NCBI GenBank assembly: GCA_949288175.1
Contig: CASEIV010000004.1
Coordinates: forward strand, 1-32,022
Length of the DNA: 32,022 nt
Direction: 5' to 3'
Source: an uncultured Eubacteriales bacterium
GTDB lineage: Bacteria; Bacillota; Clostridia; TANB77; CAG-508
The notes under the pieces were generated by a model. It did no database searches and was not told where the DNA came from. It saw nothing but the letters and a program-made list of their open reading frames with translations. This document shows positions 1 to 8,922 of the stretch, in pieces. Numbering within the stretch: position 1 is the first letter of the stretch; each line of letters starts with the position of its first letter. A program made the position numbers and the translations under genes.

Positions 1-97
1 CGCTCCAATAGTAAACTAATGGTTAAGTCCGTTCGACTTGCATGTCTTATGTGCGCCGCCAGCGTTTATCCTGAGCCAGGATCAAACTCTCTTGTTT
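1..97 (-). rRNA. 16S ribosomal RNA, 5' end (partial)
   Basis: The reverse complement contains the universal 16S 5' signature AGAGTTTGATCCTGGCTCAG (90 down to 71), followed by the conserved AAACGCTGGCGGCG and ACATGCAAGTCGAACG blocks. In E. coli numbering AGAGTTTGATC starts at nucleotide 8, which puts the mature 5' end near 97. Only about the first 97 nt are present; the rest of the rRNA operon lies beyond the left edge. The stretch between the two conserved blocks reads CACATAAGACATGC, which differs from the more usual GCCTAACACATGC form and could help place the organism. Confidence 0.97.
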
Positions 98-441
98 TTC
101 GGTCCGCAATAAACTTCGTATTGCTGTGTCAGATTTCGTCAAAATTTATTCGATGTACATTTAAGTACTATCTCATAAATTTTTCCTCATCTTCCTTGCA
201 CTACTCGTTTCTTCCGAACCTTATTTATAATTTATCTCAAATCATTTCTGATTTTTATAAATCAAACTAAAGTGTTTTTTCAAGCTCTTTAAACTTCTTT
301 CTTTTTTGGCTAAAAAACTTTTTAAAAATTTACTTGTTCGGTACTCTATTTCTTTCGAAATATTTTCCGCTTCGGTTTATTCTCTAAAGGATTTTATTGT
401 TTACTTTTCAATGTACTTTTCTTCGTTCCTCTTGCGGAACG
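98..441 (-). other. 16S rRNA leader (transcribed spacer), no gene
   Basis: This stretch of about 345 nt runs from the expected start of the proximal rRNA promoter to the mature 16S 5' end. I see no credible coding region; the short open frames on the plus strand have no ribosome binding site and are low complexity. On the minus strand AGAGCTTGAAAAAA (near 278-291) loosely resembles the boxA antitermination motif of Firmicutes rRNA leaders, but the match is weak. The partner strand of the usual 16S processing stem would lie downstream of 16S, outside the window. Confidence 0.6.
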
Positions 442-442
442 A
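423..442 (-). other. Hairpin at the start of the rRNA leader transcript
   Basis: TCGTTCC (423-429) and GGAACGA (436-442) form a 7-bp stem with a 6-nt loop. The hairpin sits where transcripts from the proximal rRNA promoter should begin, about 6-7 nt past its -10 box, so the leader RNA would start with it. A role in 5'-end stability or processing is only inferred. Confidence 0.5.
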
Positions 443-447
443 GTTGC

Positions 448-476
448 ATTATACTATACCTTGTTTTGTTTGTCAA
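448..476 (-). promoter_or_regulatory. rRNA operon promoter P1 (proximal)
   Basis: On the minus strand TTGACA (476-471) and TATAAT (453-448) are both perfect consensus and are separated by exactly 17 bp. The promoter points at the 16S gene. The upstream sequence is very A/T-rich, as expected of an UP element. The -35 box is preceded by GTC (GTCTTGACA), which is also found at the tRNA promoter at 28485-28513. Confidence 0.9.
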
Positions 477-623
477 GACTTTTTTTGACATTTTTTTATT
501 TTTTTTATTTTGGGCAAAATAAAAAACTAGTAATGGCTATTTTTTGTCTTATTCTATTATGTAATATTATTACTAATTCTCTTGTTATTTTTTATTATTT
601 TGTCTGTTGCAAGGTACTTATTT

Positions 624-652
624 ATAATAGCATTTTTATTTTTTCATGTCAA
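624..652 (-). promoter_or_regulatory. rRNA operon promoter P2
   Basis: On the minus strand TTGACA (652-647) is followed after 17 bp by TATTAT (629-624). It has the same orientation and spacing as the proximal promoter and lies about 176 bp upstream of it. The spacer is almost purely A/T. Confidence 0.75.
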
Positions 653-729
653 TACTTTTTTTCGATTTTTTTCATGTTTTTTTGTGGAAAGTTTTGACAT
701 AAAATCTACAACTTGTTTGTTGTAAAATT

Positions 730-758
730 ATATTAACATCTTTATCGATTTCTGTCAA
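730..758 (-). promoter_or_regulatory. rRNA operon promoter P3 (distal)
   Basis: On the minus strand TTGACA (758-753) and TAATAT (735-730) are separated by 17 bp. Just downstream, TACAAC and GTTGTA form a short inverted repeat around 708-725, which may be a small hairpin or a protein site. It forms a tandem series with the two promoters nearer to 16S. Confidence 0.7.
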
Positions 759-859
759 TACATTTTTTTTAATATTTTAAAAATTTTATCTAATTTCTTA
801 TTGCCACTTACTTTATTAAATTCTTTTCCTACAAAAACCTTCCTTATATATAATAGTAG

Positions 860-895
860 AAAAAAGTACCAAAAAGTCATATTCTTTTTGGTACT
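860..895 (-). terminator. Rho-independent terminator after the GH15 gene
   Basis: AGTACCAAAAAG (865-876) and CTTTTTGGTACT (884-895) make a perfect 12-bp stem with a 7-nt loop. On the minus strand it is followed by a run of T. It starts 10 bp past the GH15 stop codon and closes the ftsK to GH15 transcription unit before the rRNA promoters. Confidence 0.9.
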
Positions 896-904
896 CTTCT
901 CTAA

Positions 905-2866
905 TTATTTATTTCCATATAATCTTTCTAATACAATAATAAACATGGCATGACTCCATCCTAAACCAATTACCCAATTGGGTTTCAATGTATTATTATC
1001 AATTTGTTCTCCTATAAAATAATGTTTTCCCACTGTCTTTACAACAAAATCAAATGTTTCTTTAGCTTTTTGTTTCTCTCCTGCGTCTAAATAATATAAT
1101 GTCATCCACAAATTTGATATTGGCCAAGGGTTCCCATTCATATAATGATCTTGTTCAAATCTTTGGTATCCTCCTGTATACGTTCGAATACTCAAATTCA
1201 TTTTTTCAATTGTATTTAGTATTTTTCTTTCTTTTGGCTCAAATACATGAAATGGTTCTACTGCTCCTAACATACTGATGTCCATTTTTTTATCTTCTGT
1301 ATTTCTTAAATAAGAATTTGTTTCCTTATCATACATTTTTTCATTGATGAAATTTTTAATTTCTGTTTGTAAATATTGTAATTCTTTTTCTGATTTTAAT
1401 ATCTTTTCTTCTTTTAATCGATTATTATCAAATTCAGAAACATTTTTGTCCAGTACTCTATACATTTTCATGATACATTCAAAAGCTGCATAAATACTTG
1501 CTAAAGAATATAAATGGATTCCTTCATGCATTTCCCAAATATCATAACTAACATGTATCTTATCTTTGTTAGAATAAAAACTGTTTTCAATTTCTTCTTT
1601 TACAATATCTCCATCTTGATCTTTTATTTCAAGCCATTGTTTTACATATTTCTTTAAAAACTCTACTGCTTTTTCGCACATTCTTAAATTATCTTTTAAA
1701 AATTTTTCAGATTTTGTATATTGATAATGTTCATAAACACCATATACAACACTTGCTGTTTCATCTATTTGATATCCCCAACAAGGTGCTAATTTTCCAT
1801 CTGTATAAAATCTTTGCTCCCACATACCATTTTTACTTTGTGTCATTTTGCAAAAATTCTTATAAAATTTCTCTGTTTCTTTTTGCATATTTAAGATGTC
1901 CATCGCCTTTGTAATAAATACTGCATCTCTTGGCCAGCAATATGCATATCTTCCACAATGTTGAAAATATTCATCCACTTCTGGTGATGCAATAATTCCT
2001 CCAGTTTCTTGATTCGTTAATAATGGAAATAATAAAATGGTACGTTTATAGATTTCAAAGATTTTTTCTTCATAACTGTTTTGTGGTTCTTTTAAATTTA
2101 ATCCATTATGTGCTTTTATGTATTTTCTCCAATAACTTCTTGTAGCAACACATTCTTTATTCAAGTCTTTTCTAGTAATTCTATCCATTTCATCTTCTAT
2201 GACAGATACATTTTTATTTTCATCCACCATAACACAAATTTCAATTATTTTCTTCTCATTTGGATGAATCACTCCTATTTTATAACTAATACTTGAATCT
2301 TTAGACATACCTATATAATCTTTGTCATATATTTCTGCTCGTTTAATTGTCTCTTTACTTCCATGAATTTGATGTTTATTAATTTTGTAATCTTTAGCAA
2401 ATGTAGAAACTACAAAATCATGTGCATATTGAAACATTCCATTATCTATTACTTTACAGCTAACATGGTTATTTTCATCTGACAATAATTCTGCATGTAT
2501 AAAAAATTCGATATCTAAATCTATTTTGCTATCATTAATAAATGTATACTTCTTTAATAATACATTATCTTCTTTTATTAACGCACAATCTGTCTGAAGG
2601 ATTGTTAAATTAAAGTATGTATTGGTAACTTCTGTATTTAAAACATTGGTATCTGTATCATAGTATTGTTTATATACATTATTGATATCATCATGTAAGT
2701 AAATTAAATCAGAATTATTTACTTTTACTCCTGTATGAAAAAAGTTTATATATTGTCTATTTTCTCTTGAAGGAAAGTAAAATCTTTGTAATTCTCCTTT
2801 TGAAGTATATGTTGCAAGCATTTTTTTATTTCCTATGATTGCTTCATTAAAATACTTATTTTCCAT
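905..2866 (-). CDS. Glycoside hydrolase family 15 protein (glucoamylase/trehalase-like)
   Basis: This 653-residue protein has the layout of bacterial GH15 enzymes: an N-terminal beta-rich domain (about 1-260) and a C-terminal (alpha/alpha)6 barrel. Visible motifs are GRYAYCWPRDA near residue 309, GYQIDETA near 366 (region of the first catalytic glutamate) and FIGEQID near 617 (region of the second). Family members hydrolyse terminal alpha-linked glucose from starch-like glucans, isomalto-oligosaccharides or trehalose; the substrate cannot be read from sequence. No signal peptide is seen, so it is probably cytoplasmic. ATG is preceded by AAGGAG. It is the last gene of a close-packed run (29-bp gap from the metallo-hydrolase gene) and is followed by a strong terminator. 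Confidence 0.9.
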   Translation of the reverse strand: MENKYFNEAIIGNKKMLATYTSKGELQRFYFPSRENRQYINFFHTGVKVNNSDLIYLHDDINNVYKQYYDTDTNVLNTEVTNTYFNLTILQTDCALIKEDNVLLKKYTFINDSKIDLDIEFFIHAELLSDENNHVSCKVIDNGMFQYAHDFVVSTFAKDYKINKHQIHGSKETIKRAEIYDKDYIGMSKDSSISYKIGVIHPNEKKIIEICVMVDENKNVSVIEDEMDRITRKDLNKECVATRSYWRKYIKAHNGLNLKEPQNSYEEKIFEIYKRTILLFPLLTNQETGGIIASPEVDEYFQHCGRYAYCWPRDAVFITKAMDILNMQKETEKFYKNFCKMTQSKNGMWEQRFYTDGKLAPCWGYQIDETASVVYGVYEHYQYTKSEKFLKDNLRMCEKAVEFLKKYVKQWLEIKDQDGDIVKEEIENSFYSNKDKIHVSYDIWEMHEGIHLYSLASIYAAFECIMKMYRVLDKNVSEFDNNRLKEEKILKSEKELQYLQTEIKNFINEKMYDKETNSYLRNTEDKKMDISMLGAVEPFHVFEPKERKILNTIEKMNLSIRTYTGGYQRFEQDHYMNGNPWPISNLWMTLYYLDAGEKQKAKETFDFVVKTVGKHYFIGEQIDNNTLKPNWVIGLGWSHAMFIIVLERLYGNK

Positions 2867-2895
2867 TTTCTATTTTCTCCTTTATTTTTCCAAAC

Positions 2896-4542
2896 TTATC
2901 CTTCTATGACATTCAAAATTTGTTTTTCTAAATCTTTTATCTTTTCATTAATTCTAAAGATATCTTCATCTCTTAAATTATCATCTTGCAAATCTTGATG
3001 AACATAGACTTCCATATCTTTTAATTCGTCTTTTAATTTTCCTAATCTTTGTAGAATTTCTGATTTAATTGTTTTATTGACTCTTCTTTCTATCTTATGT
3101 GTCATAACAATTTCGTCATTTAATTCATATGTTTCTCCAAATTCAGGAATGGTAACACCGATTTTTGTTTCTTCTTCTATCTTATCTGCTAATACATCTT
3201 GTGATTCTGGTTCACCATGCACTAAAAAGATATGTTTTGGTTTCTTTATATAAGAATAGATACAATTCATTAATAATTCTTGGTCAGCATGACCAGAATA
3301 TCCTTCTATATATTCTATTCTTGCATTGACTGCAATTTCTTCTCCAAATATTTTAACTGTTTTCGCTCCATTAACAATACTATATCCTAATGTTCCTGGC
3401 GCTTGATATCCAACAAAAAGAATAGTACTTTTTGGATTCCACAAATTATGTTTTAAATGATGTTTAATTCTTCCTACTTCACACATACCACTTGCTGATA
3501 TAATAATACTTGGTGTTTGGTCTTCATTTAACACTTTTGATTCATCTGCTGTTCTTGTGAATTTTAATCCTGGAAATTCTAGTGGATTATCTCCCCTCAT
3601 AATTTCTTCTTTTGTTTCTTCATCAAATATCTCTGTGTTTTCTCTAAATACTTCTGTTGCAGATATGGCTAAAGGACTGTCTACATATACAGGTGCTTTC
3701 ATAATTGTTTTATATTTTCTTCTAAATTCTTCATCATCACCATATTCGTCTTTTAATTTATTAATTTCATATAAAATTTCCTGTGTTCTACCAACCGCAA
3801 AAGAAGGAATGACGACCGTTCCTCCATTGTCTAATGTTTCTGATACAACATCTAAGAAAATTTCGGCTTTTTCATCATTTCTCATATGAAGTCTACTTCC
3901 ATAAGTAGATTCCATAACAAGAAAATCTGTATCTTCTATCATCGTTGGTGGACTTAATAATGGGATATCATTATTTCCAATATCTCCTGTAAATACAGTT
4001 TTTGTTTCTTTATCTCCTTCTTTAACCCATACTTCTATAATACTAGACCCTAACATGTGTCCTGCATCATTAAATCTTACATGAATTTCTGGTGTTATTT
4101 CAATAATTTGATCATATTGAACTGGTTCAAATATTTCTAAACATCTTACAGCATCTTCTGCAGTATAAATTGGTTCTATTGGTTCTTCACCTTTTCTTTT
4201 TCTTTTTTTATTCTTCCATTCTGCTTCTGTCTCTTGTATATGTCCACTATCTGGTAACATCAATGTACATAAATCACAAGTTGCTTTATGTGCATATACT
4301 TTGTTTCTAAATCCTTCATTATATAATTTTGGTATTCTTCCTGAATGGTCTATATGCGCATGTGTCAAAAGCATAAAGTCAATTTCTGAAGGATTAAATT
4401 CAAATTCTTGACTATTTTCCATTTCTTGTTCTGCTTTTCCTTGCCACATTCCACAATCCACTAAAAACTTTTTTCCTCCCCCTTCTACCAAAAAGTTGGA
4501 ACCTGTTACTGTTCTAGTTGCTCCCAAAAATGTAATTTTCAT
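2896..4542 (-). CDS. MBL-fold beta-CASP RNA metallo-hydrolase
   Basis: The 548-residue protein has the metallo-beta-lactamase motif HAHIDHSG at 61-68, the downstream GDIGNND and ESTYGSR motifs, a central beta-CASP domain and a C-terminal VHGEPESQ motif. This is the architecture of the CPSF73-like/YSH1 group of cytoplasmic RNA-processing nucleases, which use two zinc ions. The exact RNA target is unknown. The start at 4542 (MKITFLGATRTVTGS) is chosen because GGAGG lies 6 nt upstream and the family begins here; a 12-residue longer in-frame start exists without a good ribosome site. The long family-type protein should not be confused with RNase J, which lacks this N-terminal TVTGS signature. It is co-directional and closely spaced with its neighbours. 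Confidence 0.9.
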   Translation of the reverse strand: MKITFLGATRTVTGSNFLVEGGGKKFLVDCGMWQGKAEQEMENSQEFEFNPSEIDFMLLTHAHIDHSGRIPKLYNEGFRNKVYAHKATCDLCTLMLPDSGHIQETEAEWKNKKRKRKGEEPIEPIYTAEDAVRCLEIFEPVQYDQIIEITPEIHVRFNDAGHMLGSSIIEVWVKEGDKETKTVFTGDIGNNDIPLLSPPTMIEDTDFLVMESTYGSRLHMRNDEKAEIFLDVVSETLDNGGTVVIPSFAVGRTQEILYEINKLKDEYGDDEEFRRKYKTIMKAPVYVDSPLAISATEVFRENTEIFDEETKEEIMRGDNPLEFPGLKFTRTADESKVLNEDQTPSIIISASGMCEVGRIKHHLKHNLWNPKSTILFVGYQAPGTLGYSIVNGAKTVKIFGEEIAVNARIEYIEGYSGHADQELLMNCIYSYIKKPKHIFLVHGEPESQDVLADKIEEETKIGVTIPEFGETYELNDEIVMTHKIERRVNKTIKSEILQRLGKLKDELKDMEVYVHQDLQDDNLRDEDIFRINEKIKDLEKQILNVIEG

Positions 4543-4581
4543 AAAAACCTCCATTCGAGCAAATTTATGCTCTAACAAACT

Positions 4582-6165
4582 TTAATTAAATACTTTTATT
4601 TTTTTATTTACTTTTATTTCTAAATCTTTTTTATTGATGTTTCCAAAATCTTTTAGTTCTATCTTTTCTTCAAAGACTTCATCATCGAATAACTGAATAT
4701 ATACTTTTTCTTTTTCTTTTATCAACTTTATATACACATCTTCCAATGTGATTATACGAATTGTAAATATATTTTTTAGTATTTCTTCATCTATTTCCTT
4801 ATTTTTCGAAGTCACAATAATTACTTTTAATTCTTGTGCTTTATCTAATAATAGTCTTCTAGTTTCTTGTAATTCTTTTTGAATCTCTTTTACTTCACCT
4901 ATATTGATTTCTTCATTAAATGGTAATATGGTATAATATCTAAATTCATATATGCAATCCATTATTTCTGATTTTTCATTTATTTCTTTTATTTTTAATT
5001 GATATGCTTTTAGGAACATCTTTTGTAATTTTACAAGCATCTTGTCTATTTCTTTTTCGATATCCTTAATTTCTACTAATTTTAAATATTCATATTTTTG
5101 TTCCATTTCTTTTTTATAAGAAACATATTTTTTAGGATTTAATAATCCATTTAAGTTTTCTAATTCTTCCAGTTTTTCATCTCTCTCTGTTTTCATCACT
5201 TTTGATAACACTCTTACACTAAATATCTTTTTCTTTAGTGGTAGCTTTTCATTTCGTTTGATATACTCTTCTTGTAATAATGTTTTATCATTCACTGTTG
5301 CATCAATAATTTTGATTTCTTTTGTTAATTCTCTTTTCTGTTTTGTAATCATTTCAATATATTTTTCTTTGTTTTCAATTTTCTTTAGTATTTTTTCAAT
5401 CTCTTTTTTTTCTTTTTCAAATTCTTCTTTTTTCTTTGGATTATACTTCATTTCTAGTAAAACGGATAATTTTTCTATTACTTTTAATATATCTTTTTGA
5501 TTTTTTGCTCCATATTTTTCTTCTAATCTATTTTTCAAAATTTCCATATAGTCAATAATAAATTCTTTATTTTTTATCCATTTTTCTAAAAATTCTTGTC
5601 CTAATAAAATTCTTAGATTTTGATAGATGAGATTATAACTAACACTTTCAATTTCACTACAAGTAGTTGTCCATGAATATCCATTAAAATCTCTTAATGG
5701 TTCTACAGTTTCAATATTATTTCCTATATTGATGGCATTTGATAATGTCTCATCAATAATGGGATAATCTTTTTTTATAATGGTATCTTTTTTACTTATT
5801 TTTGCAATACAGTACAATAATTTTCTTTCTATTGGATAACAAATAATTCGCTTATTTTCCTTATCTATTAAAAATGTTTTATCTCCTAAAATGTTGACTT
5901 CTTTAGAATTCATTTTACATATCGTCATATTATCGCAATTTTCTTGTATCATTTGAATAAATCGTTTGATATATTGTTCTTTATCTATGACATTTCTTTT
6001 GGTTTTTTTATAATCTTTATAAGATGCTTCTATTTTGTACAATATACTAAGAAGAAGATTTTTAGCACTTTCGTCAAAAGATTTTTTTTCTAATATCATT
6101 TCAAGTTCATTATTATAATCTTTTTTTACGATTTTATTTAAGAACTTTTCTTTTTTCTTTTGCAT
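4582..6165 (-). CDS. Unknown Lys/Glu-rich coiled-coil protein
   Basis: I do not recognise this 527-residue protein. It has no signal peptide or membrane segment and is very rich in K, E and I. Residues of roughly 1-230 look globular (with a Trp/Cys-containing patch YSWTTTCSE near 168), about 235-375 are strongly heptad-like coiled coil, and about 375-470 contain further helical K/E-rich sequence before a short mixed beta/charged tail. It lies 20 bp after ftsK and 39 bp before the beta-CASP gene, with AAGGAG before its ATG, so it is probably cotranscribed with both. Base and codon use match its neighbours. The position suggests a housekeeping or envelope-linked cytosolic role, but no function can be assigned. 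Confidence 0.8.
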   Translation of the reverse strand: MQKKKEKFLNKIVKKDYNNELEMILEKKSFDESAKNLLLSILYKIEASYKDYKKTKRNVIDKEQYIKRFIQMIQENCDNMTICKMNSKEVNILGDKTFLIDKENKRIICYPIERKLLYCIAKISKKDTIIKKDYPIIDETLSNAINIGNNIETVEPLRDFNGYSWTTTCSEIESVSYNLIYQNLRILLGQEFLEKWIKNKEFIIDYMEILKNRLEEKYGAKNQKDILKVIEKLSVLLEMKYNPKKKEEFEKEKKEIEKILKKIENKEKYIEMITKQKRELTKEIKIIDATVNDKTLLQEEYIKRNEKLPLKKKIFSVRVLSKVMKTERDEKLEELENLNGLLNPKKYVSYKKEMEQKYEYLKLVEIKDIEKEIDKMLVKLQKMFLKAYQLKIKEINEKSEIMDCIYEFRYYTILPFNEEINIGEVKEIQKELQETRRLLLDKAQELKVIIVTSKNKEIDEEILKNIFTIRIITLEDVYIKLIKEKEKVYIQLFDDEVFEEKIELKDFGNINKKDLEIKVNKKIKVFN

Positions 6166-6185
6166 AATCTTCTCCTTTCTTTCGT

Positions 6186-8612
6186 TTATTGTGTAACTAC
6201 ATCATTATCATTTGTTCCCATCTTTAACTCATTTAATTTATCTAAAGTCATTAATACTTCTCTAGGTTTACTTCCTTGATATCCAGAAATAACGCCTCTT
6301 TCTTCCATTTGGTCAATAATTCTTCCTGCTCTTGCATATCCAACTTTAAATCTTCTTTGAATAAAAGATGTTGACGCTTGTCCCGTCTCTACAACTGTTT
6401 GAATTGCGTCCATTAAAAATGGATCTGCATCATCATCTGCAGTTTGTTCTTGTGCTAATTCTTTATCTGATTTATTATTATTTTCTATACTTTCTAAAAT
6501 ATCTTCACTATATGTTGCTGTTCCATTAGATTTTACAAAGTCTACAATTTTTTCTACCTCATCATCTGATACAAAAGCTCCTTGCACTCTTGATGGTTTT
6601 GGAGCTCCTGATGGGAAGAATAACATATCTCCTTTTCCTAACAACTTTTCTGCTCCCACTGTATCTAATATAGTTCTTGAATCCACTTGTGATGATACCG
6701 CAAAAGCAATTCTTGAAGGAACATTTGCCTTGATTAATCCTGTAATAACATCAACAGATGGTCTTTGTGTTGCAATCACTAAATGCATTCCTGCCGCTCT
6801 TGCTTTTTGTGCTAGTCTACAAATAGCTTCCTCAACATCTTTTGCTGCTACCATCATTAAATCTGCTAACTCATCTACAATAATAACAATTTGAGGAAGT
6901 TTTCCAACTCCACCTTCTTTTTCAATCGCTTTATTATAACCTTTCAAATCTCTTACACCTTTGCTAGCAAATTTGTTATATCTATCATCCATTTCTTGAA
7001 CTGCCCAAGCCAATGCGCCTGCAGCTTTTTTAGGGTCTGTTACAACTGGGATTAATAAATGTGGTATTCCATTATATACAGATAGTTCTACAACTTTAGG
7101 GTCTACCATAACCATTTTTACTTCACTAGGTTTTGCATTATATATAATACTCGTAATAATTGTATTAATACATACACTCTTACCAGAACCTGTTGACCCT
7201 GCAATTAAAACATGAGGCATTTTAGCGATATCTGCCAATTGTGTATTTCCTGCTACATCTTTTCCTAATGCAACTGTTAATTTTGATTTATTTTCTTGAA
7301 ATTCTTTGCTTTCCAATACTTCTCTTAAGTGCACCGTTTCCTTTTCTTTGTTTGGTACTTCTATACCAACTGCTTGCTTTCCTGGTATTGGTGCTTCAAT
7401 TCTTATCGTTTCTGCTGCTAAATTTAAAGCAATATCATCTGCTAAGTTTGCAATTTTACTAACACGAACTCCTTCTGCTGGTTTTAATTCATATCTTGTA
7501 ATCGCTGGTCCTACTGAAACATTTTCCACTTTAGCAGATACTCCAAAACTATATAATGTTTTTTGTAATTTGGTTGCTGTATCTGTTAATGCTTTTGCTC
7601 CTCCTTTTAACGCTTTTGCTTTTCCTTTGCTTAATAATTCGACTGGTGGATATTCGTAATGTTCATCTTCTACCACCATAGCATGTTCTAATTGAAGTAC
7701 CTCTTTTCTCTTATCTTCTTTCTTTTCTTCTTCTTGCTTAAATAAATTATTTTCTAATACGTCTGGTTGCATTTCTTTTTTACTATCTCTTGTTAAAGGT
7801 TCTAAATCATCATTTGAATGGTCATATTTTTTTAGTCCCTTTGTATTTTCTGGTTCATCTAATATTCTACCACCAAAATTAATTTTTATTTGATTATCCA
7901 TTAATTCTTTATTATTTTGCGCTTTTGCAATTTTTTCTGCTTTTATTCTAGCCTTTTCTGCCATTCTTTCTTCACGTTCTCTTTTTCTTCTTTCTTGTGC
8001 AGTTTCTTTAATTTCTTGTTTATTTCTTTCTTCTTTTTCTTCTAGTCTTTCTTCTCTTTTATTCTCAATTTTCTCGACAAACATATTAATTATATCAGAC
8101 ATGTTAATTCCAAAAGTAAATACTAGGAATACAATGGCAATTCCTATACAAAGAATAACCGCACCGATATCACCTAATAATTTTGCAAGAGGAACGGCTG
8201 CTACTGCTCCTAATGCACCTCCTCCTTTGTCCTGTTCTCCTAGATAATAGGCATCTTTAACTACTTCTGATAATTCTTTATTAGATTGTAATTCTCCACT
8301 TGAAATCTGAACAACACTAAATAAAACAGACAAACTGATAATGAAAATCGCATATTGTATTAATTTTGACATCATCATATCTTTATCATCAGTTGCTAAT
8401 TTTATTCCGATTGCAAATCCTCCAATTGGAAGTATGTATTGCATAATTCCAAAAATACCACCTAATATTTCATGTAATTTGATTCCTATAATTCCAGATT
8501 TTGTATATATTAAAACACCTAGTAAAATACTTAGCATAATGATAATTACAACTGCTAAATCTAATTTAGAAGCTGTTTTTTTACTTTTTTTATATCTTCT
8601 TTTTTTTGCCAT
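6186..8612 (-). CDS. ftsK: DNA translocase FtsK/SpoIIIE
   Basis: The 808-residue protein has about four N-terminal membrane helices (roughly residues 18-190), a charged Arg/Glu/Lys linker, and a C-terminal RecA-like motor with Walker A GSTGSGKS near 470 and Walker B IVIIVDELADLM near 580. A winged-helix gamma domain follows near 725-790 (SFIQRRFKVGYARAGRIIDQMEERG region, split by the family's usual turns), which in this family reads KOPS/SRS orientation sequences. It pumps chromosomal DNA through the closing septum. The start at 8612 (MAKKRRYKK) is preferred because AAGGG lies 8 nt upstream; the alternative ATG at 8621 directly abuts that site. It leads the ftsK to GH15 run. Confidence 0.95.
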   Translation of the reverse strand: MAKKRRYKKSKKTASKLDLAVVIIIMLSILLGVLIYTKSGIIGIKLHEILGGIFGIMQYILPIGGFAIGIKLATDDKDMMMSKLIQYAIFIISLSVLFSVVQISSGELQSNKELSEVVKDAYYLGEQDKGGGALGAVAAVPLAKLLGDIGAVILCIGIAIVFLVFTFGINMSDIINMFVEKIENKREERLEEKEERNKQEIKETAQERRKREREERMAEKARIKAEKIAKAQNNKELMDNQIKINFGGRILDEPENTKGLKKYDHSNDDLEPLTRDSKKEMQPDVLENNLFKQEEEKKEDKRKEVLQLEHAMVVEDEHYEYPPVELLSKGKAKALKGGAKALTDTATKLQKTLYSFGVSAKVENVSVGPAITRYELKPAEGVRVSKIANLADDIALNLAAETIRIEAPIPGKQAVGIEVPNKEKETVHLREVLESKEFQENKSKLTVALGKDVAGNTQLADIAKMPHVLIAGSTGSGKSVCINTIITSIIYNAKPSEVKMVMVDPKVVELSVYNGIPHLLIPVVTDPKKAAGALAWAVQEMDDRYNKFASKGVRDLKGYNKAIEKEGGVGKLPQIVIIVDELADLMMVAAKDVEEAICRLAQKARAAGMHLVIATQRPSVDVITGLIKANVPSRIAFAVSSQVDSRTILDTVGAEKLLGKGDMLFFPSGAPKPSRVQGAFVSDDEVEKIVDFVKSNGTATYSEDILESIENNNKSDKELAQEQTADDDADPFLMDAIQTVVETGQASTSFIQRRFKVGYARAGRIIDQMEERGVISGYQGSKPREVLMTLDKLNELKMGTNDNDVVTQ

Positions 8613-8633
8613 TTCTATCATCCCTTCTCGTTA

Positions 8634-8840
8634 TGCAATTGTTCTGTGCAATGTTGTTTCCATTAAGTTATAGAATTTTATTTACATGTGGACAAATCTC
8701 GCTTTGAAAGAACTTTATTGTATATTTTTATATTTTTATATTTAGTGAAACTTAATTTAGTTCTTGAAAAAGCGTAAAGATTTGTCGTCGCGAACAATTG
8801 CTTTGCAATTGTTCTGTGCAATCTAGCTTTCATTATGTTA
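8634..8840. repeat. Direct-repeat pair flanking an imperfect inverted repeat
   Basis: A 19-nt sequence TGCAATTGTTCTGTGCAAT occurs exactly at 8634-8652 and 8804-8822. Similarity continues for about 18 nt after each copy (to 8670 and 8840). Between the copies, 8691-8714 and 8759-8786 form an imperfect inverted repeat (core GACAAATCT...AGATTTGTC with AAAGCG-like inner parts). A 60-codon minus-strand open frame here overlaps the repeats, has no ribosome site and is not called as a gene. Confidence 0.75.
8667..8695 (-). promoter_or_regulatory. Candidate ftsK promoter
   Basis: On the minus strand TTGTCC (8695-8690) and TATAAC (8672-8667) are separated by 17 bp and lie about 55 bp upstream of the ftsK start. 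The -35 box falls inside one arm of an imperfect inverted repeat (8691-8714), so folding or repeat structure could affect it. The match is moderate. Confidence 0.4.
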
Positions 8841-8868
8841 AAAAACAAGTTTTTTAACATAATGAAAG
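8827..8868. repeat. Perfect 20-bp palindrome
   Basis: CTTTCATTATGTTAAAAAAC (8827-8846) is followed by AA and then by its exact reverse complement (8849-8868). It lies directly after the second TTCTGTGCAAT repeat. No good T-run follows on either strand, so it is not a simple terminator. Confidence 0.85.
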
Positions 8869-8921
8869 TCAGAAATCAAAAGTCTTAATTTCTCTTTGAC
8901 TTCTGAATCTGACTTCTGATT
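8869..8921 (-). terminator. Possible hairpin at the end of the 9426-8923 gene
   Basis: Immediately past the stop codon, GTCAGA...AGAAGTC and GACTT...TCTGAC can pair as an imperfect stem on the minus strand. The sequence GACTTCTGA is also directly repeated (about 8899-8917). There is no strong T-run, so termination activity is uncertain; it may be part of the neighbouring repeat array. Confidence 0.35.
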
Positions 8922-8922
8922 A

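Noticed and set aside
19..697. Three plus-strand open frames over the rRNA leader
   Set aside because: They overlap 16S or its promoters, are low complexity (mostly F, S, L, I from T-rich DNA) and have no start signals.
8678..8860. 60-codon minus-strand open frame upstream of ftsK
   Set aside because: It lies across repeats and a palindrome, has no ribosome binding site and its composition looks like random A/T sequence.
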